The notes under the pieces are model-generated. The model had not been told where the DNA came from and searched no databases. It worked only from the letters and a program-made list of their open reading frames with translations. Made by a program: the position numbers and the translations under genes. This document shows positions 43,310 to 53,299 of a DNA stretch of 64,000 bases, one piece after another. Position 1 is the stretch's first letter. The number at the start of each line of letters is the position of its first letter. The stretch comes from Branchinecta lynchi (taxonomy: Eukaryota; Arthropoda; Branchiopoda; Anostraca; Branchinectidae), in the NCBI GenBank assembly GCA_023053575.1, contig JAKZAP010000014.1:12054938-12118937 (forward strand), in the 5' to 3' direction.

Positions 43310-43381
43310 TCAAATATAAACAGGCGTCTCTTGACCAGTGAGTAGCCGAAACATGGATGTAGGCATGGTTTTCATTTGTAT
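43310..43381 (-). CDS. APBA: X11/Mint (APBA) last coding exon, C-terminal tail
   Basis: The final exon has 23 residues, beginning IQMKTMPTSMFRLLTGQE and ending TPVYI, followed by TGA. The acceptor is ttttatag/ATA. The junction SVGE/IQMKTMP reproduces the family sequence exactly in register. In X11/Mint proteins the terminal PVYI is a PDZ ligand that folds back onto PDZ1; it is intact here. Together the five exons give 241 residues plus stop without a frameshift, so the gene looks functional. The 3' UTR runs into 43309-42500; I see no convincing AATAAA close to the stop, and the nearest ATTAAA on this strand is about 1 kb away. Confidence 0.95.
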   Translation of the reverse strand: MQMKTMPTSMFRLLTGQETPVYI

Positions 43382-43499
43382 CTATAAAATAAAGGGATTA
43401 AATAATACATAAATACAGGCTAATGCGATAAGGCTAATACGCCCACTTATGATAAACCATGTTCCCTACCGATTTAAAGAGATTATAGTTGGCTGAGTT

Positions 43500-45134
43500 T
43501 TTATGGCCCTTGCCCTTCGACCAATTTCCTTCTAGCAATCGCAATTTCTGTCCGTCCGTCGGTCTGTCCAGGTTTTGCTAGTTTGGGCACTTCCACATAA
43601 GCTAGGACGATGAAACTTGGCAGGCATATCAGGGACTCCAAAAGATAGTCATTACCCCTGTAGGAGCATCGTGGGAGAGTAGAGGGAGCGGGAGTACGGA
43701 ATCTTGAGGTATTTAAAACTTTAGAACGGGTGATCGGATCTTAATGAAACTTGATATTTTGAAAGACCCCGAGACTTTCGGGGGAGCTGGAGGTGGGAAC
43801 CGGTTGGGAAACTCTTTGAGTGAAGGGATCGTTGAAACTTGGTCGGAACAACAAGCACAAGTCCTAGCTACATCGTTGACATAAGCGGACCAAATTCGGA
43901 CACTTTTGGGAAATTGGGAGGGGGGCGGTGGAATTCTGGCAATCCCGCGAGTTCGATAGCCTACTTCCTATGTGCTAGGACGATGAAACTTGGAAGGCGT
44001 ATCAGGGACCCGAACACACTGACTTGAGGATAGTCGTTTCCCCGATGCGACTACCATGGGGGGAGTGGAGAGATGGGGAAACCGGAGTCTAGTGGCATGC
44101 ATAACTTTTTAACGGGTAATCGAAACTGAATAGAACTCGGCACAACTGGAAAGAGCTATCGTCTCAGACGTCCCATGCCAAGTCCTGATGAAACTTTGCA
44201 GGCATATTAGTGGTTTGAGGAACCGACACAATACCCTAGGAAAACTTGTGTTCCTGGATCCGACCTTCTTTGGAGGAGTTGGGGGAAAGGGAAGTTGCAA
44301 AAGGGTTGTCGGATTCGAGTGAAACTGTATGGGCGATAAGAAGTGATGAACTAGACAAGCCAAACATAGGTCCAAACCACATGCAGCCACGGTTGTGGGA
44401 GTTGGGGGGGGGGAGGGGAACTTTTTGACATGCAAAAAAAACAAACGGATGGACAGAATAGGATGCAAGTTGGACAGTACCGAGTTTATGTGACCTTGAT
44501 TTGTTATTTGGCGTCAGAACCTGATCCGGTTCCAGTCAAACTTGATGGACGGTCAGAGATGCGAAGTTTATGTTTCCGAGTCGAGTACGTTTTCCAAGCC
44601 GAGTTTATGAGTCGTATTCAGCCACAGTGCGAGTTGAAAGGGAAGTACCGGTACCATAAGGGTCAAACAAGTGAAGTGATTTGAACAAAACTTGGAATGT
44701 AGCGAGATCATATGCCCTAGAATGACATATTTTAGGGTTCGAACCGGATCCGACCACGGTGGGGGGGAGGGGGGGGGGGTACAGGAAGTTATAAAAAATG
44801 CTCAGATTCGAGTGAAAGATAGGTGGTAAGAGAAAATGCTTAAGACGATCCATTTAGGAGTCCGAACCAGATTCTGCCGCGGTAGGGGGAATTGGAAGGG
44901 GGTACTGGAAACCTAACAAGTGGATATGTTGGGTTGAAACTTATAAAGTAGAAAATTCATTCGCGCTAGATGATCCAAGTCTATGTCGGAAATGCTCAGA
45001 CTTGAGTGAAACTAGAAATATCCTACTTCTAGGTCCGAACCGAAGTTCAGGATGTCAGGGTATTTTGTGACATTCTCATCTACTTTCTTGTACCACCTAT
45101 CGTAACAAGTGCCATATGAGCTCGTAGCTCTTGT
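43500..45134 (+). repeat. Family G repeat, copy 4, complete, in the last X11 intron
   Basis: It starts TTATGGCCCTTGCCCTTCGA, then a CCGTCCGTCGGTCTGTCC microsatellite and GCTAGGACGATGAAACTTGG, repeated at about 43601 and 43975. It ends ACAAGTGCCATATGAGCTCG then TAGCTCTTG. G tracts lie at about 44405 and 44760-44780. It is entirely intronic and in antisense to the gene. Confidence 0.75.
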
Positions 45135-45345
45135 TGCAGATACCCTGGCATCTGGTACTACGGTCTCAGGTCATTTTCGTAGGTATCGTGGTATCTCGCC
45201 AGTCACCGTGGTAACTGATATTCAGATACTACAGTCCGACCGTGATAACTGATCCTTGTATCTGAAAAAGTCCTCTTACTTTCATTATCACCAACAATAG
45301 AGCCAAGAGTTTTGTCAAAGTGGTGGGAAAGAAGTTCCAGTCACA
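45135..45345 (+). repeat. Module P beside family G, followed by A-type spacer
   Basis: GCAGATACCCTGGCATCTGG, TATCGTGGTATCTCGCC and CCGTGGTAACTGATATTCAG, then TCTGAAAAAGTCCTCTTAC and TTTTGTCAAAGTGGTGGGAA, as in the palindrome arms at 14110-14150. It ends about 25 bp from the splice donor at 45371. Confidence 0.65.
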
Positions 45346-45371
45346 GCCTTTAGTGCTGTCTTCTCACTTAC

Positions 45372-45512
45372 CTCCCCTACGGATGTGGCGAGTAAGCTGA
45401 CAATTCTTTCATGAGGAACAGCAACTACACTAGTTCCGTTAATCTCGATGATTCGATGGCCTACTCGGACACCCCCTCGTTCCGCAATCCCTCCTCGTAA
45501 TAAGCTGCATAT
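45372..45512 (-). CDS. APBA: X11/Mint (APBA) exon: body of PDZ2
   Basis: This exon encodes 47 residues, [18 protein letters not shown] through LLATSVGE, and is nearly diagnostic of X11 PDZ2. [20 protein letters not shown] is the conserved core. PHERIVSLL begins helix B, whose histidine contacts peptide ligands. The acceptor is tttttttag/ATA and the donor GAG/gtaagt, phase 0. It is too short and start-less to appear as a normal ORF and was found by reading across the splice sites from the previous exon. Confidence 0.95.
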
Positions 45513-45588
45513 CTAAAAAAAATAAGGAAGTTATATATAATAAGTCAGGATTATCACTGACGTTTTTAAACGGTGGATTCAGGCGTGG

Positions 45589-45837
45589 CTAAACTGTTAA
45601 CCACTTTTTGGTGCGTGTGCCAGGAGCTTCCGTACTTGAGGGGTTCAATGTCTGTAGGAACGATTGGCAGCTTCTGACTGTATATACTGCACAAACAGGG
45701 CATACGACTTGCAGCTGATTTTCAAAACAGGACCACATGGAAAAAGCTAGATCTTCTGTAAAGTCTAAGTCATCGAGCCAGAGCCTACGGTTTGCGAAGT
45801 GAAGTGGAGTTGTATAGCCTATGTTGGAGAGGCCCAT
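45589..45837 (-). pseudogene. Reverse transcriptase fragment (RTE-like)
   Basis: An 82-codon minus-strand frame contains GYTTPLHFANRRLWLDDLDF, then TEDLAF. The pattern LDDLDFADDLALLSH is typical of RTE-type reverse transcriptases (family knowledge, from memory); here the second Asp pair reads TED, so the active site is damaged. It is a short relic in an X11 intron. Confidence 0.5.
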
Positions 45838-45920
45838 CTCAAGTTGTGTAGCGAACCTTTCGTTTCATCAAACCATGTTTCTGCTTTCGAGTGGAAAGCT
45901 CTCGCAACACAATTCTACGG

Positions 45921-46400
45921 CAAATCAGGAACGGGACGTTAAGTTACAACGGTCTCAATACTGGGCTTACAAATCCGTATTTCATGATTTCCATGCGACG
46001 TTTCAAAAGTATACTTTAAAGCTTCTCCATATGTTACGAAGTCGGCCCTCGACTGACATAATTACTTCACTTTTAGTAGCGACGATAAGCACTATCATCT
46101 TTTACATTTATGTCTTTAGACTTAATCACACTCAAACACATCACGTTCGTGTCGACTATTGCAAATCAGGAACGAGAATATTTTACAATGACCTCAAACA
46201 CTGAGCTTACATATCCATAGTGCATGATCTTTATGCGACGTTTCAAAAGTGTATTTTAAGCCTTCTCCATATGTTTACAAAGTCGGCCCTCGACTGACAT
46301 AATTACTTCACTCTTGGTACCGACGATGGGGCTATCATCTTACATTTATGTCTTTAGACTTAATCACACTCAAACACAGCAATTTCGCGTCGACCCGATA
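45921..46400 (+). repeat. Direct duplication, period 241 bp
   Basis: CAAATCAGGAACG starts at 45921 and 46162. Both copies carry GCGACGTTTCAAAAGT, CGGCCCTCGACTGACATAAT and CTTAATCACACTCAAACACA. About 90% alike. Intronic, nature unknown. Confidence 0.85.
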
Positions 46401-46740
46401 CCACATCTTCTTTGTTTCTTTCGCGTGAGTTTCCAACCAGAGGCGCCATTTTTTTGTTTTGTTTGGGGGGGGGGGGGTCAAAACCTTCCTCCTTGGGTTT
46501 TTTTTTTTCCCACTAACTAGGTTTCAAAGGGAAATATGCAAAGCAATGACTTTATTTTAAAGAATATTTGAAAAATACTGTAAACTTACCAAAAATGGTG
46601 ATTATATTTCGAGTCTCGGTAATAAACCTGAAATTGGGGCCCAAAACTGAAATTTGCCCCCCCCCCCCCCAAGGTTTACTGACATGGCGTCAATGTTTCT
46701 GCAACATATTTGACGGTGCAACGGATAAGTCAGCAACATT

Positions 46741-46792
46741 TTATTAGAGCTATATTTCGGCCCTTCTTGGCAAGGGTCCTCTTCAGGCTCAA
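46741..46792 (-). ncRNA. Hammerhead ribozyme motif with compensatory stem I
   Basis: On the minus strand: TTGAGC (stem I), CTGAAGA, stem II GGACCCTTGCCAAGAAGGGC-C, GAAA, ATATA with predicted cut after A, then GCTC. Stem I is GCTC/GAGC here but GCTG/CAGC in the other three copies, a paired change that keeps the helix. All catalytic positions fit CUGANGA and GAAA, with an NUH cut site. Flanking Penelope-like sequence continues to about 46690 and 46850. Confidence 0.78.
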
Positions 46793-47145
46793 GCCGCTCA
46801 AGCTGGAAAATGAACTTGTGGGAAAACAATGAAAGATTCTTCCCTAAATATCATGATATTATTAACTTCTTCTCTGAAAATTGCCTGGAGTTAAAGCTGG
46901 TACTGTGATGTCATTCTGGACACGGGTGCTGTTTTTACCGTTCAATTTCGTTTCGCAACGTCAAATATGATTCGCAGTCAGCTTGGGCTGAAGGACTATC
47001 TGTTTCTGCAACACTGACTAAACCCCACCTTCCCCAGTTACTCCTGACCACTCGAGAGAGATCTAATTCACAAACGGGCTTGAGGTGGAGCTGGAAGCCT
47101 AAACAGTCCAATGTGCCAATTAAATAAATGAATTAACAAACTTAC

Positions 47146-47265
47146 AACTCCATTTTGTACGCTAAAGCCCAGCTGATACTTAGTATCAGGTCGTTTAATT
47201 TTCACCTCCACCACTGGAGGGCATGGCACAACGGTCATCTTTACAACGGTCGCTGATTTGGCGTT
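47146..47265 (-). CDS. APBA: X11/Mint (APBA) exon: PDZ1 end and PDZ2 start
   Basis: This exon encodes 40 residues, NAKSATVVKMTVVPC through YQLGFSVQNGV. The first part is the last strand of PDZ1. PCPPVVEVKIKRPDTKY is the short inter-PDZ linker and first strand of PDZ2. QLGF is the carboxylate-binding loop of PDZ2 (the GLGF equivalent). It has a tttttcag acceptor and a GTT/gtaagt donor, phase 0 at both ends. The tight linker between the two PDZ domains is typical of X11 and fits the family's PDZ tandem acting as one unit. Confidence 0.96.
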
Positions 47266-47334
47266 CTGAAAAAAATAAAAATAAACAAAATTACAAACCC
47301 CTACGACAGAAACCTTCACGTATACGCCGGCCTT

Positions 47335-47505
47335 TTTTAGGCCGCATCGTTTTTCTGTTGTTATTGTGGTGGATTTTATGATTTAGTTTTGTTTTCTTCG
47401 CTGAGGATGGTGCGCCGGAAGTGCAAGCGAAATATCCGAAATTTTATTTATCCCTCGCACATCATATTGGAGCTGATCAAGGAAACCCCCCAAAAATCTA
47501 ATTTT
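47335..47505 (-). mobile_element. MITE C, partial copy in intron
   Basis: GTTATTGTGGTGGATTTTAT, GCGCCGGAAGTGCAAGCG and TATCCCTCGCACATCAT match MITE C. Truncated where a family A copy begins. It starts 70 bp from an X11 exon acceptor. Confidence 0.65.
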
Positions 47506-48025
47506 TTCGATTTTACAGGGAGGAGGTTTAAATTAAGGGACAAGCAAAATATTTTTAAACAGTTAATTTGATAGTCGATTATGGGGTAAGAAGACATGTT
47601 GAACACGATGGTGAAAACAATTTTCTTGCCGGACAAGTAGTTCGCTCGGAATCCGGTCAAAACTGGAAAATTTGTTAAAAAGCAAAAGTTTTACTTGAAG
47701 TTGATTAGATGTTCGATAATTCGTATTTGAGCTTTGTTATTGTGTCGAACAAGTAGTTCCCGAATTCGGCAGAACCTGGTAATTTGGCAGAAGTAAGCTC
47801 AGGCAGGAAGTTTCGATCAGTTTCGTCAAAACAAATATGACTTATAGGGGTAAACACACATGCTGAATCCATATCTGAACTTGGTCTTCTCAGATGATTA
47901 GCCATTTGGCCTTAATCTGTTTCTGAATTTTTGTAGTAAAAATGCTTAAGAAGTATGGGGAAGACAGGACCCAATTGTCTGGATGAGATGTTAAATTTGT
48001 GGGATCCCATCGAAACCTTTGGTCT
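47506..48025 (-). repeat. Family A repeat, reverse copy in intron
   Basis: It contains TTTAAATTAAGGGACAAGC, GACATGTTGAACACGATGG, TTGCCGGACAAGTAGTTCGC and the distal end GGGATCCCATCGAAACCTTT then GGTCTTGTT. Confidence 0.7.
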
Positions 48026-48344
48026 TGTTAAAAGAAGAGGCCTTGAATTATCAAAATCTCCAGTCGACGGGCAATATGGCTCCACAAACATCTTCAAACA
48101 TCGAATGTCGCAAAACAGCTTTAGCCATAGTTATACTGCAGCCTTGCCATCTAGTGAGAAGATTTTTTTTTGCCCGAATGGTCCTTCTTCTTGCTGAAAG
48201 ATAATTCAATGGTTCACTACTGGATTTTTTTAAATCTACACGATATCTTGAGAAACCAATGTAGGTAAAAGCTATATACTGCATCTGTACTATTATTTCG
48301 AAATATTATTAATACGACATGTCCTTAAATGTTTTAATTGCATA

Positions 48345-48681
48345 CACTGTAAAAAGTCTCTCCTAAATCGGACTGTAGTGGTTACACATCACCGAATTTG
48401 GCGACTTTTATTCTGAATTCGGAGAATTAAAATCCGAATTTGGAGAGTTAAAATCCGATAGAGGATTAAAACGCTAGAATGCAAAATACTGCAGATTAGG
48501 ATAACTTAGCCTGCAGTATTTTGCATTCTAGCGTTTTAATCCTGAATCGGATTTCAACCTTCCGAATTCGGATTTTAACTCTCCGAATTCGGAATAAAAA
48601 TCACCGAATTCGGAATAAAAATCACCGAAGTCGGTGATGTGCAGCCACTAAAGTCCGATGTAGGAGATACTTTTTACAGTG
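48345..48681. mobile_element. Tc1/mariner-type hairpin MITE, 337 bp
   Basis: The ends CACTGTAAAAAGTCTCTCC and GGAGATACTTTTTACAGTG are inverted; both are flanked by TA. Almost the whole element folds: CTAGAATGCAAAATACTGCA in the middle pairs with TGCAGTATTTTGCATTCTAG. Repeated CCGAATTCGG words line the arms. Shares its tips with MITE T copies at 61455-63278. Confidence 0.9.
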
Positions 48682-48699
48682 TAGCCCAAAGTACTTCTT

Positions 48700-49190
48700 C
48701 TCATAGATCGTGTCAGTGGGACACGCTCTAAGTATCTTCGCTTCTTCTGTCCCAGCTGAATACGAAAATCAATACCACAGACCATCAGACTCCCGAATGC
48801 TATCCTCTAGCGGTAACCGGAGGGATACAGACGAAGACGGCGACCGAAGAACACTCTTGCCGTAGCTACCAGGCAGATCTCCGAACATCTACGGGTCCAT
48901 CCAGCCCGAATGGGAAGCTATCTGGGTAAGAAACGACTGGCAGCTCTTCTTGAATGCTCCAAACACTTCTTGAGGGGTCTACGTGACCCCATACCCGCGG
49001 TACGGAAAGCCCCCGCGGCAAAAGCCCAACCGATACCAAAAACCCCAGGGTGCGCCCCCTGGATGCAAATATATAGGAAAAACAGAAAACCCTGTCGAAA
49101 AGTACAGTTTGGACCGCAATCACTTAAAGGACCCCTCTTGCTTATTCTGCCTTTTATAATATACATAGCTCCCTTATGGAATTAAGGGTT
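48700..49190 (-). promoter_or_regulatory. GC-rich block with a TATA-like box
   Basis: On the minus strand TATAAAAGGCAG (about 49161-49150) is a good TATA box, followed by TATATATTTGCATCC and a GC-rich block, unlike the AT-rich surroundings. Two overlapping minus-strand frames (49166-48918 and 49123-48866) lie in it. It might be a solo LTR or other retroelement promoter. No paired LTR or target duplication seen. Confidence 0.25.
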
Positions 49191-49194
49191 CGTT

Positions 49195-49560
49195 TTGTGC
49201 CTACGAATATTGAGTGCCTTTTCGGCCGTGCCGAGTTTTGCCCGTTACACAACACAAAGTTTGCCAGAATCTTCCAATGTCCGCTGACTACTTGTTCACA
49301 CACAAGGATATGAGAATCTTCTGTTTTTGACTAATTTTATTTGCTTGATTTTCGTACTTTTTATCCATGGCCCGTTCAGTTTTAAATGTGTTGCGCCAAG
49401 CTGCCACGTCGAAGAGCAGGAAGGATGTGCAGAGTCGTCAAGCGCTAACAACAAAATCGCTAAGTTCAGATGGAAACTAATGGTATTTTCGAGAAGTTTT
49501 TTTTCTGATCCATTTCATAGTAAAAAATCATTTCTAGTAGGAGTTGTAGCTTAAGGACTA
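49195..49560 (-). repeat. Dispersed repeat R, copy 2
   Basis: Homologous to 39340-39720; see shared phrases there. Intronic in the X11 gene. Confidence 0.5.
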
Positions 49561-49823
49561 TCCCTCGACGAATGTATACCCGTGACGGCGGCTCGCTGGC
49601 CGCTCGCCTCTACATATATACTTTGCATAAGAATATATTTTATTTGATTAACAACATGTGTGTGATTTTGGGAGGGGGGGGGGGGGCAGTCGCCATCGGG
49701 GTTTTTAGCCGGGATCCTCTCTTGAGGTGTAGAAGGAACAAGGGTAAGTTAGGGTTGAATTTCCTTTGACTGCCACGCCACAGAAATTTGCAGAAGTTGT
49801 CAAGCTTGAGGATCAGCAACTAC

Positions 49824-50036
49824 CTTAATGTAATTCTGGCACGTTGCCAGCGGCAGCCCGACGAGACTGATTCCATTGATGGCAATTATCTGGTCTCCTA
49901 TGTTCAGCTGGCCACACCGCGCCGCAGCACCACCTGGCATCAGGTTGGCAATGACGACAGTTGGAAGCATGGAACCCCAGCCGGATTCGACTATGACGAC
50001 ACCAAGGATTTCGTTTCTTCCTTTAGGGACTATCAC
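49824..50036 (-). CDS. APBA: X11/Mint (APBA) exon: PDZ1
   Basis: This exon encodes 71 residues, [18 protein letters not shown] through CQNYIK, which is most of the first PDZ domain. The [13 protein letters not shown] stretch is the peptide-binding loop and second strand. [15 protein letters not shown] is the conserved core, and [11 protein letters not shown] starts the second helix. The acceptor is ctag/GTG and the donor AAG/gtagtt, and length and phase are exact multiples of three. In the family this domain also receives the protein's own C-terminal tail (autoinhibition). The wording [16 protein letters not shown] is closer to what I remember of insect X11 than to vertebrate Mint proteins; that comparison is from memory. 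Confidence 0.96.
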
Positions 50037-50224
50037 CTAGAAAAAAAGAGCAAATTAGATACAGTCCGCTTCAAACGCTGAGCTTCCGCCATTTTGTTCG
50101 TTTCAAAAATACCACTTCAATTAGCCTTCTTTTATCTTTTTCTCAGCGACTCTCCATAGCAACCATGCGGTTTAGTTTCTACTAGTCCCCCATTGATCAT
50201 CACATTCATCAAAATTTAACTAAG

Positions 50225-50521
50225 AGCGTGTTCCATCCTACTTACCGTAGTTACTACGCTTGACGTCACGAATTCTGACTTTTTGCCGTCAAGGCTGGAA
50301 CGATTTTTCTATTTTCCAGCAGAATATCATGCCACGGGCGAATCCCACCAATCACGTTACAGAGATCCGTAGTTACTACGCTTACTACGCTCCCGAGCGT
50401 GGTAAGCAAATAGTTACTATTAGTTACTATTTCGAGAAGGTTGGAACGGTCAGAGTTTTGGTGAGGTTGTATTGGAAATAGTAACTAGTAGTTACTATTT
50501 GTAGAAGGGTGGAACACGCTC
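50225..50521. mobile_element. MITE N, copy 1, GAGCGTGTTCCA ends
   Basis: GAGCGTGTTCCATCCTACTT and AAGGGTGGAACACGCTC are inverted tips of a 297-bp element rich in TAGTTACTACG and AATAGTTACTATT words. Flanking TAA on both sides suggests a 3-bp duplication, as in PIF/Harbinger elements, but this is weak. Confidence 0.65.
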
Positions 50522-50552
50522 TAAAAGACTGCTAGGATAATGTGTTTAATTC

Positions 50553-50830
50553 TGAGCGTGTTCAACCCTTCTAACAATAGTAACTATTAATTACTATTTT
50601 CGTTTTCAACCTCGTCAAAAGTTACTAAGCTGACCGTTCCAAGCTTCTCGAAATCGTAACTATTTGCTTACCAAGCTCGAGAGCGTAGTAAGCGTGGTAA
50701 CTACGATCTCTGTGACGCGATTGGGCCGATTAGCCCATGGCAGCCACTTTGCCATAAACCAAAAAATTCGTTCGAGCTTTGACTCCAAGAAGCCAGAATC
50801 TTTGACGTCATGCATAGTTACTACGGGTTT
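50553..50830. mobile_element. MITE N, copy 2, inverted
   Basis: GAGCGTGTTCAACCCTTCTA through GTAGTAAGCGTGGTAACTAC, TGACGTCATGCATAGTTACT is the reverse complement of copy 1 with 20-25% change. The two lie head to head 30 bp apart. Confidence 0.6.
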
Positions 50831-51329
50831 TCATTGCCCTTCAATCGAATAAAGTGAAAGCTTCTTTTTATTGTTCATTAATTTTTATGGATCTATTTAC
50901 TACCCCTGTCGACAAACAGAGGCAAATAGGCTTGGGGCCTGAACTAAAATAGTGCCAATTATGCACAAGAACCTTAGTGGCCACAGAAGACGATTATTGT
51001 TCTATAAGGAGGAGACCAAAACCGACCAGAGTCTTTACTGAGGCCTTCGGGAGCGTGATTAGAACCGGCATGGGCAAATCAACCCATCTTTATTTCTCAA
51101 AGCCTTCTTACGGAAATAATAAGAGAAGAACATGGAGCAAAATAATACTAGGAAGTAGCGCCACAACTATAATATAATAATAATATTTATTTATTACCCA
51201 CTTACATCAAAAAGATTAATAGTGGAGTATAAACTTGAAGAAGGAAAAAGAAAAAACGGAAAAAGACACAAAACAACAACTAGAGTCAACAAAACATTAA
51301 TAAAACAAACGGATCAAACCGTGATGAGG

Positions 51330-52640
51330 CGACAAACGCCGATACGCTGTTTCTGAGAGCTACCGTTATGCTTTCCATGCTTCACAATCAGGCCATACTT
51401 GTAGCACCGCCCACTACACTTGTGGCATTTAAAGCGAGACAAACTTGCAGGTTTATAAATGTCTAGTAAAGCTGAGACGCGGTCTACACAAATCGAAGAA
51501 ACAGAGGAGGCTGTATTTTTGTTTTGCTGAGTTTAGAATTCTAAGTTATTGGAGCCAGCGCTGGTGCACGACTAATTGAGTATCAGTATGGACGTTCTCT
51601 ATCACAGCGGTGCTAGTGTCACTGCTATTCGAGTCTGTGTCACTTTTTTCAAGTCTTGGCGCTACTCCCTACCGTTGTTTAGCTCTGGAAGAACATTAGT
51701 ATTCTTGTCAGGCCAGAGCAAAATAACACTAGGGAGTAGCGCCAAGACCTATGCTTTCCATGCTCTGCAAACGGACCATATTCGTAGCGCCGCCCACTAT
51801 GCTTGCGGCATTCAAAGCGAGACAAACTTGCGGGTTGGAAAATTTCTGGTAGTGCTAAGGTGCGGACTGTATACACCAAGGAAACAATGGAAGCTGTATC
51901 ATTTTTTTTGCTATCTTCCGAATATGAAGTTATCAGAGCCAGCGCTGGTGAACGATTAAATGAATTTGATGAGGGACGTTCACTAACGCTGGTGGTGCTA
52001 GTGTCGCTGCTATTCGATTGTGTGACACTTTTTTCAAGTCTTTGCGCTATTCTCTATTATTATTTGCTCTGAAAGTAACACTAGGTAGCACCGCCAAGAC
52101 TTGATAAAATTGACACACATTCTAAAAGCCGCGATACTAGCACCAATAGCGATATAGAACGATGGAATGAATTTCAGGAGCGATGTTCACTAACGCTAGT
52201 GATGCTAGTGTCGCTGCTATTCGACTGTGTGACACTTTTTTCAAGTCTTGGCGCAACATCTTTAGTGTTATTTTGCTCTGAAAGCAACACTAGGTAGTAG
52301 CGCCAAGACTTGACGGAACTGACACACATTCTAATAGCCACGGTACTAGTACCACTAGCGATAGAGAACGTCACTACTGAATCTCATTCAGCCGGTCACC
52401 AGCGCTGGCTCCTATAACTTCATATCCTGAACATAGCAAAAAATGATACAGCTTCCATTGTTTCCTTGGTTTGTGCAGACCGCACCTTTGCTTTTACTAG
52501 AGATTTTTAAACCCGCAGGTTTGTCTCACTTTAAATGCCGCAAGCGTAGTGGGCGGCGCTACGAATATTGCCCGTTTGCAAAGCATGGAAAGCATAGGTC
52601 TTGGCGCTACTCGCTAGTGTTACACGCTCTGTGTCAGGCA
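51330..52640. repeat. Cluster of three copies of a 0.3-kb unit with conserved Cys/Arg frame
   Basis: Copies at about 51345-51670, 51735-52070 and, inverted, 52190-52625 share GGCGCTACTCCCTA, GCCAGCGCTGGT, GCTATTCGA-TGTGTGACAC and TTTTTTCAAGTCTTGGCGC. Each contains a frame of the type SRFECRKHSGRRYEYGPFAE (minus, 51879-51679), SHFKCRKRSGRRYEYCPFAK (plus, 52443-52706) and SRFKCHKCSGRCYKYGLIVK (minus, about 51450-51360), followed by HGKH. A family of foldback elements or a duplicated exon; not recognised. Confidence 0.6.
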
Positions 52641-52837
52641 TGTTATATCAAAATATGTTTCTATATAATCAAACAACTCAATGATTTAAACGAAAACAAA
52701 CGCTGAACTTTTATTTTTTAAAACAATATAAGTTTAATGCCGCCTATTCCTCGCGAAAAACAAAACCTTCAGGATCAGGTGGGGCAACGTGTGGTTAAAG
52801 CAATTTGACATGGAAGGTTAAATCATGAAAAACAAGA

Positions 52838-52962
52838 CCAAAGATTTCGATGGGATTCCAAAAATTTCATATTTGATCCAGACAATTGGATCTTCTAGAT
52901 ATTCTGTCTTTGCCAGACTCCTTGATAATTTTTACTATTGATTTAGAAACAGATTAAGGCAT
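52838..52962 (+). repeat. Family A distal end, truncated by Penelope-like repeat
   Basis: AAGACCAAAGATTTCGATGG, GATCCAGACAATTGGATCTT and AGATTAAGGCAT, then the Penelope-like unit begins. Confidence 0.65.
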
Positions 52963-52999
52963 TTATTCAAACAATGTTTGCAACGGATACGTCAGCTAT

Positions 53000-53059
53000 G
53001 ATTTTTCATCAGCGATATTTCGGCCCTTCTTGGCAAGGGTCCTCGTCAGGCTGTCAATC
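53000..53059 (-). ncRNA. Hammerhead ribozyme motif, tandem unit 1
   Basis: Minus strand: GATTGACAGC, CTGACGA, stem II GGACCCTT/AAGGGCC, GAAA, ATATC, then GCTGATGAAAAATC. The core is identical to the motif at 16489. The predicted cut is between 53014 and 53013. Confidence 0.82.
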
Positions 53060-53147
53060 TTTTGGTTCAACTTCGGGGAAGGAAACAAACCTGTAATAAA
53101 TAACTGAAGCTTATTCAAACAATGTTTACAACGGATACGTCAGCTCT

Positions 53148-53207
53148 GATTTTTCATCAGCGATATTTCGGCCCTTCTTGGCAAGGGTCCTCGTCAGGCT
53201 GTCAATC
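53148..53207 (-). ncRNA. Hammerhead ribozyme motif, tandem unit 2
   Basis: Same core as unit 1 (CTGACGA, GAAA, ATATC, GCTG/CAGC) exactly 148 bp away. The predicted cut is between 53162 and 53161. Confidence 0.82.
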
Positions 53208-53299
53208 TTCTTGTTCAACTTCGGGGAAGGAAACAAACCTGTTCTACCGACTATAAATATCTTATTATAGTACATTATCTTCAAATACCACTATAATGA

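Larger units (their letters stand above)
52963..53241 (-). mobile_element. Two tandem 148-bp Penelope-like/retrozyme-like units
   Basis: TTATTCAAACAATGTTT begins both units (52963 and 53111). Each has ACGGATACGTCAGCT, the ribozyme, and TTCGGGGAAGGAAACAAACC. Both ribozymes are intact, so a transcript would release a 148-nt monomer. This is the layout of small hammerhead-bounded repeats described in animals that give circular RNAs. Confidence 0.75.

Noticed and set aside
49788..50081. 97-codon plus-strand ORF
   Set aside because: It is the antisense shadow of the X11 PDZ1 exon.
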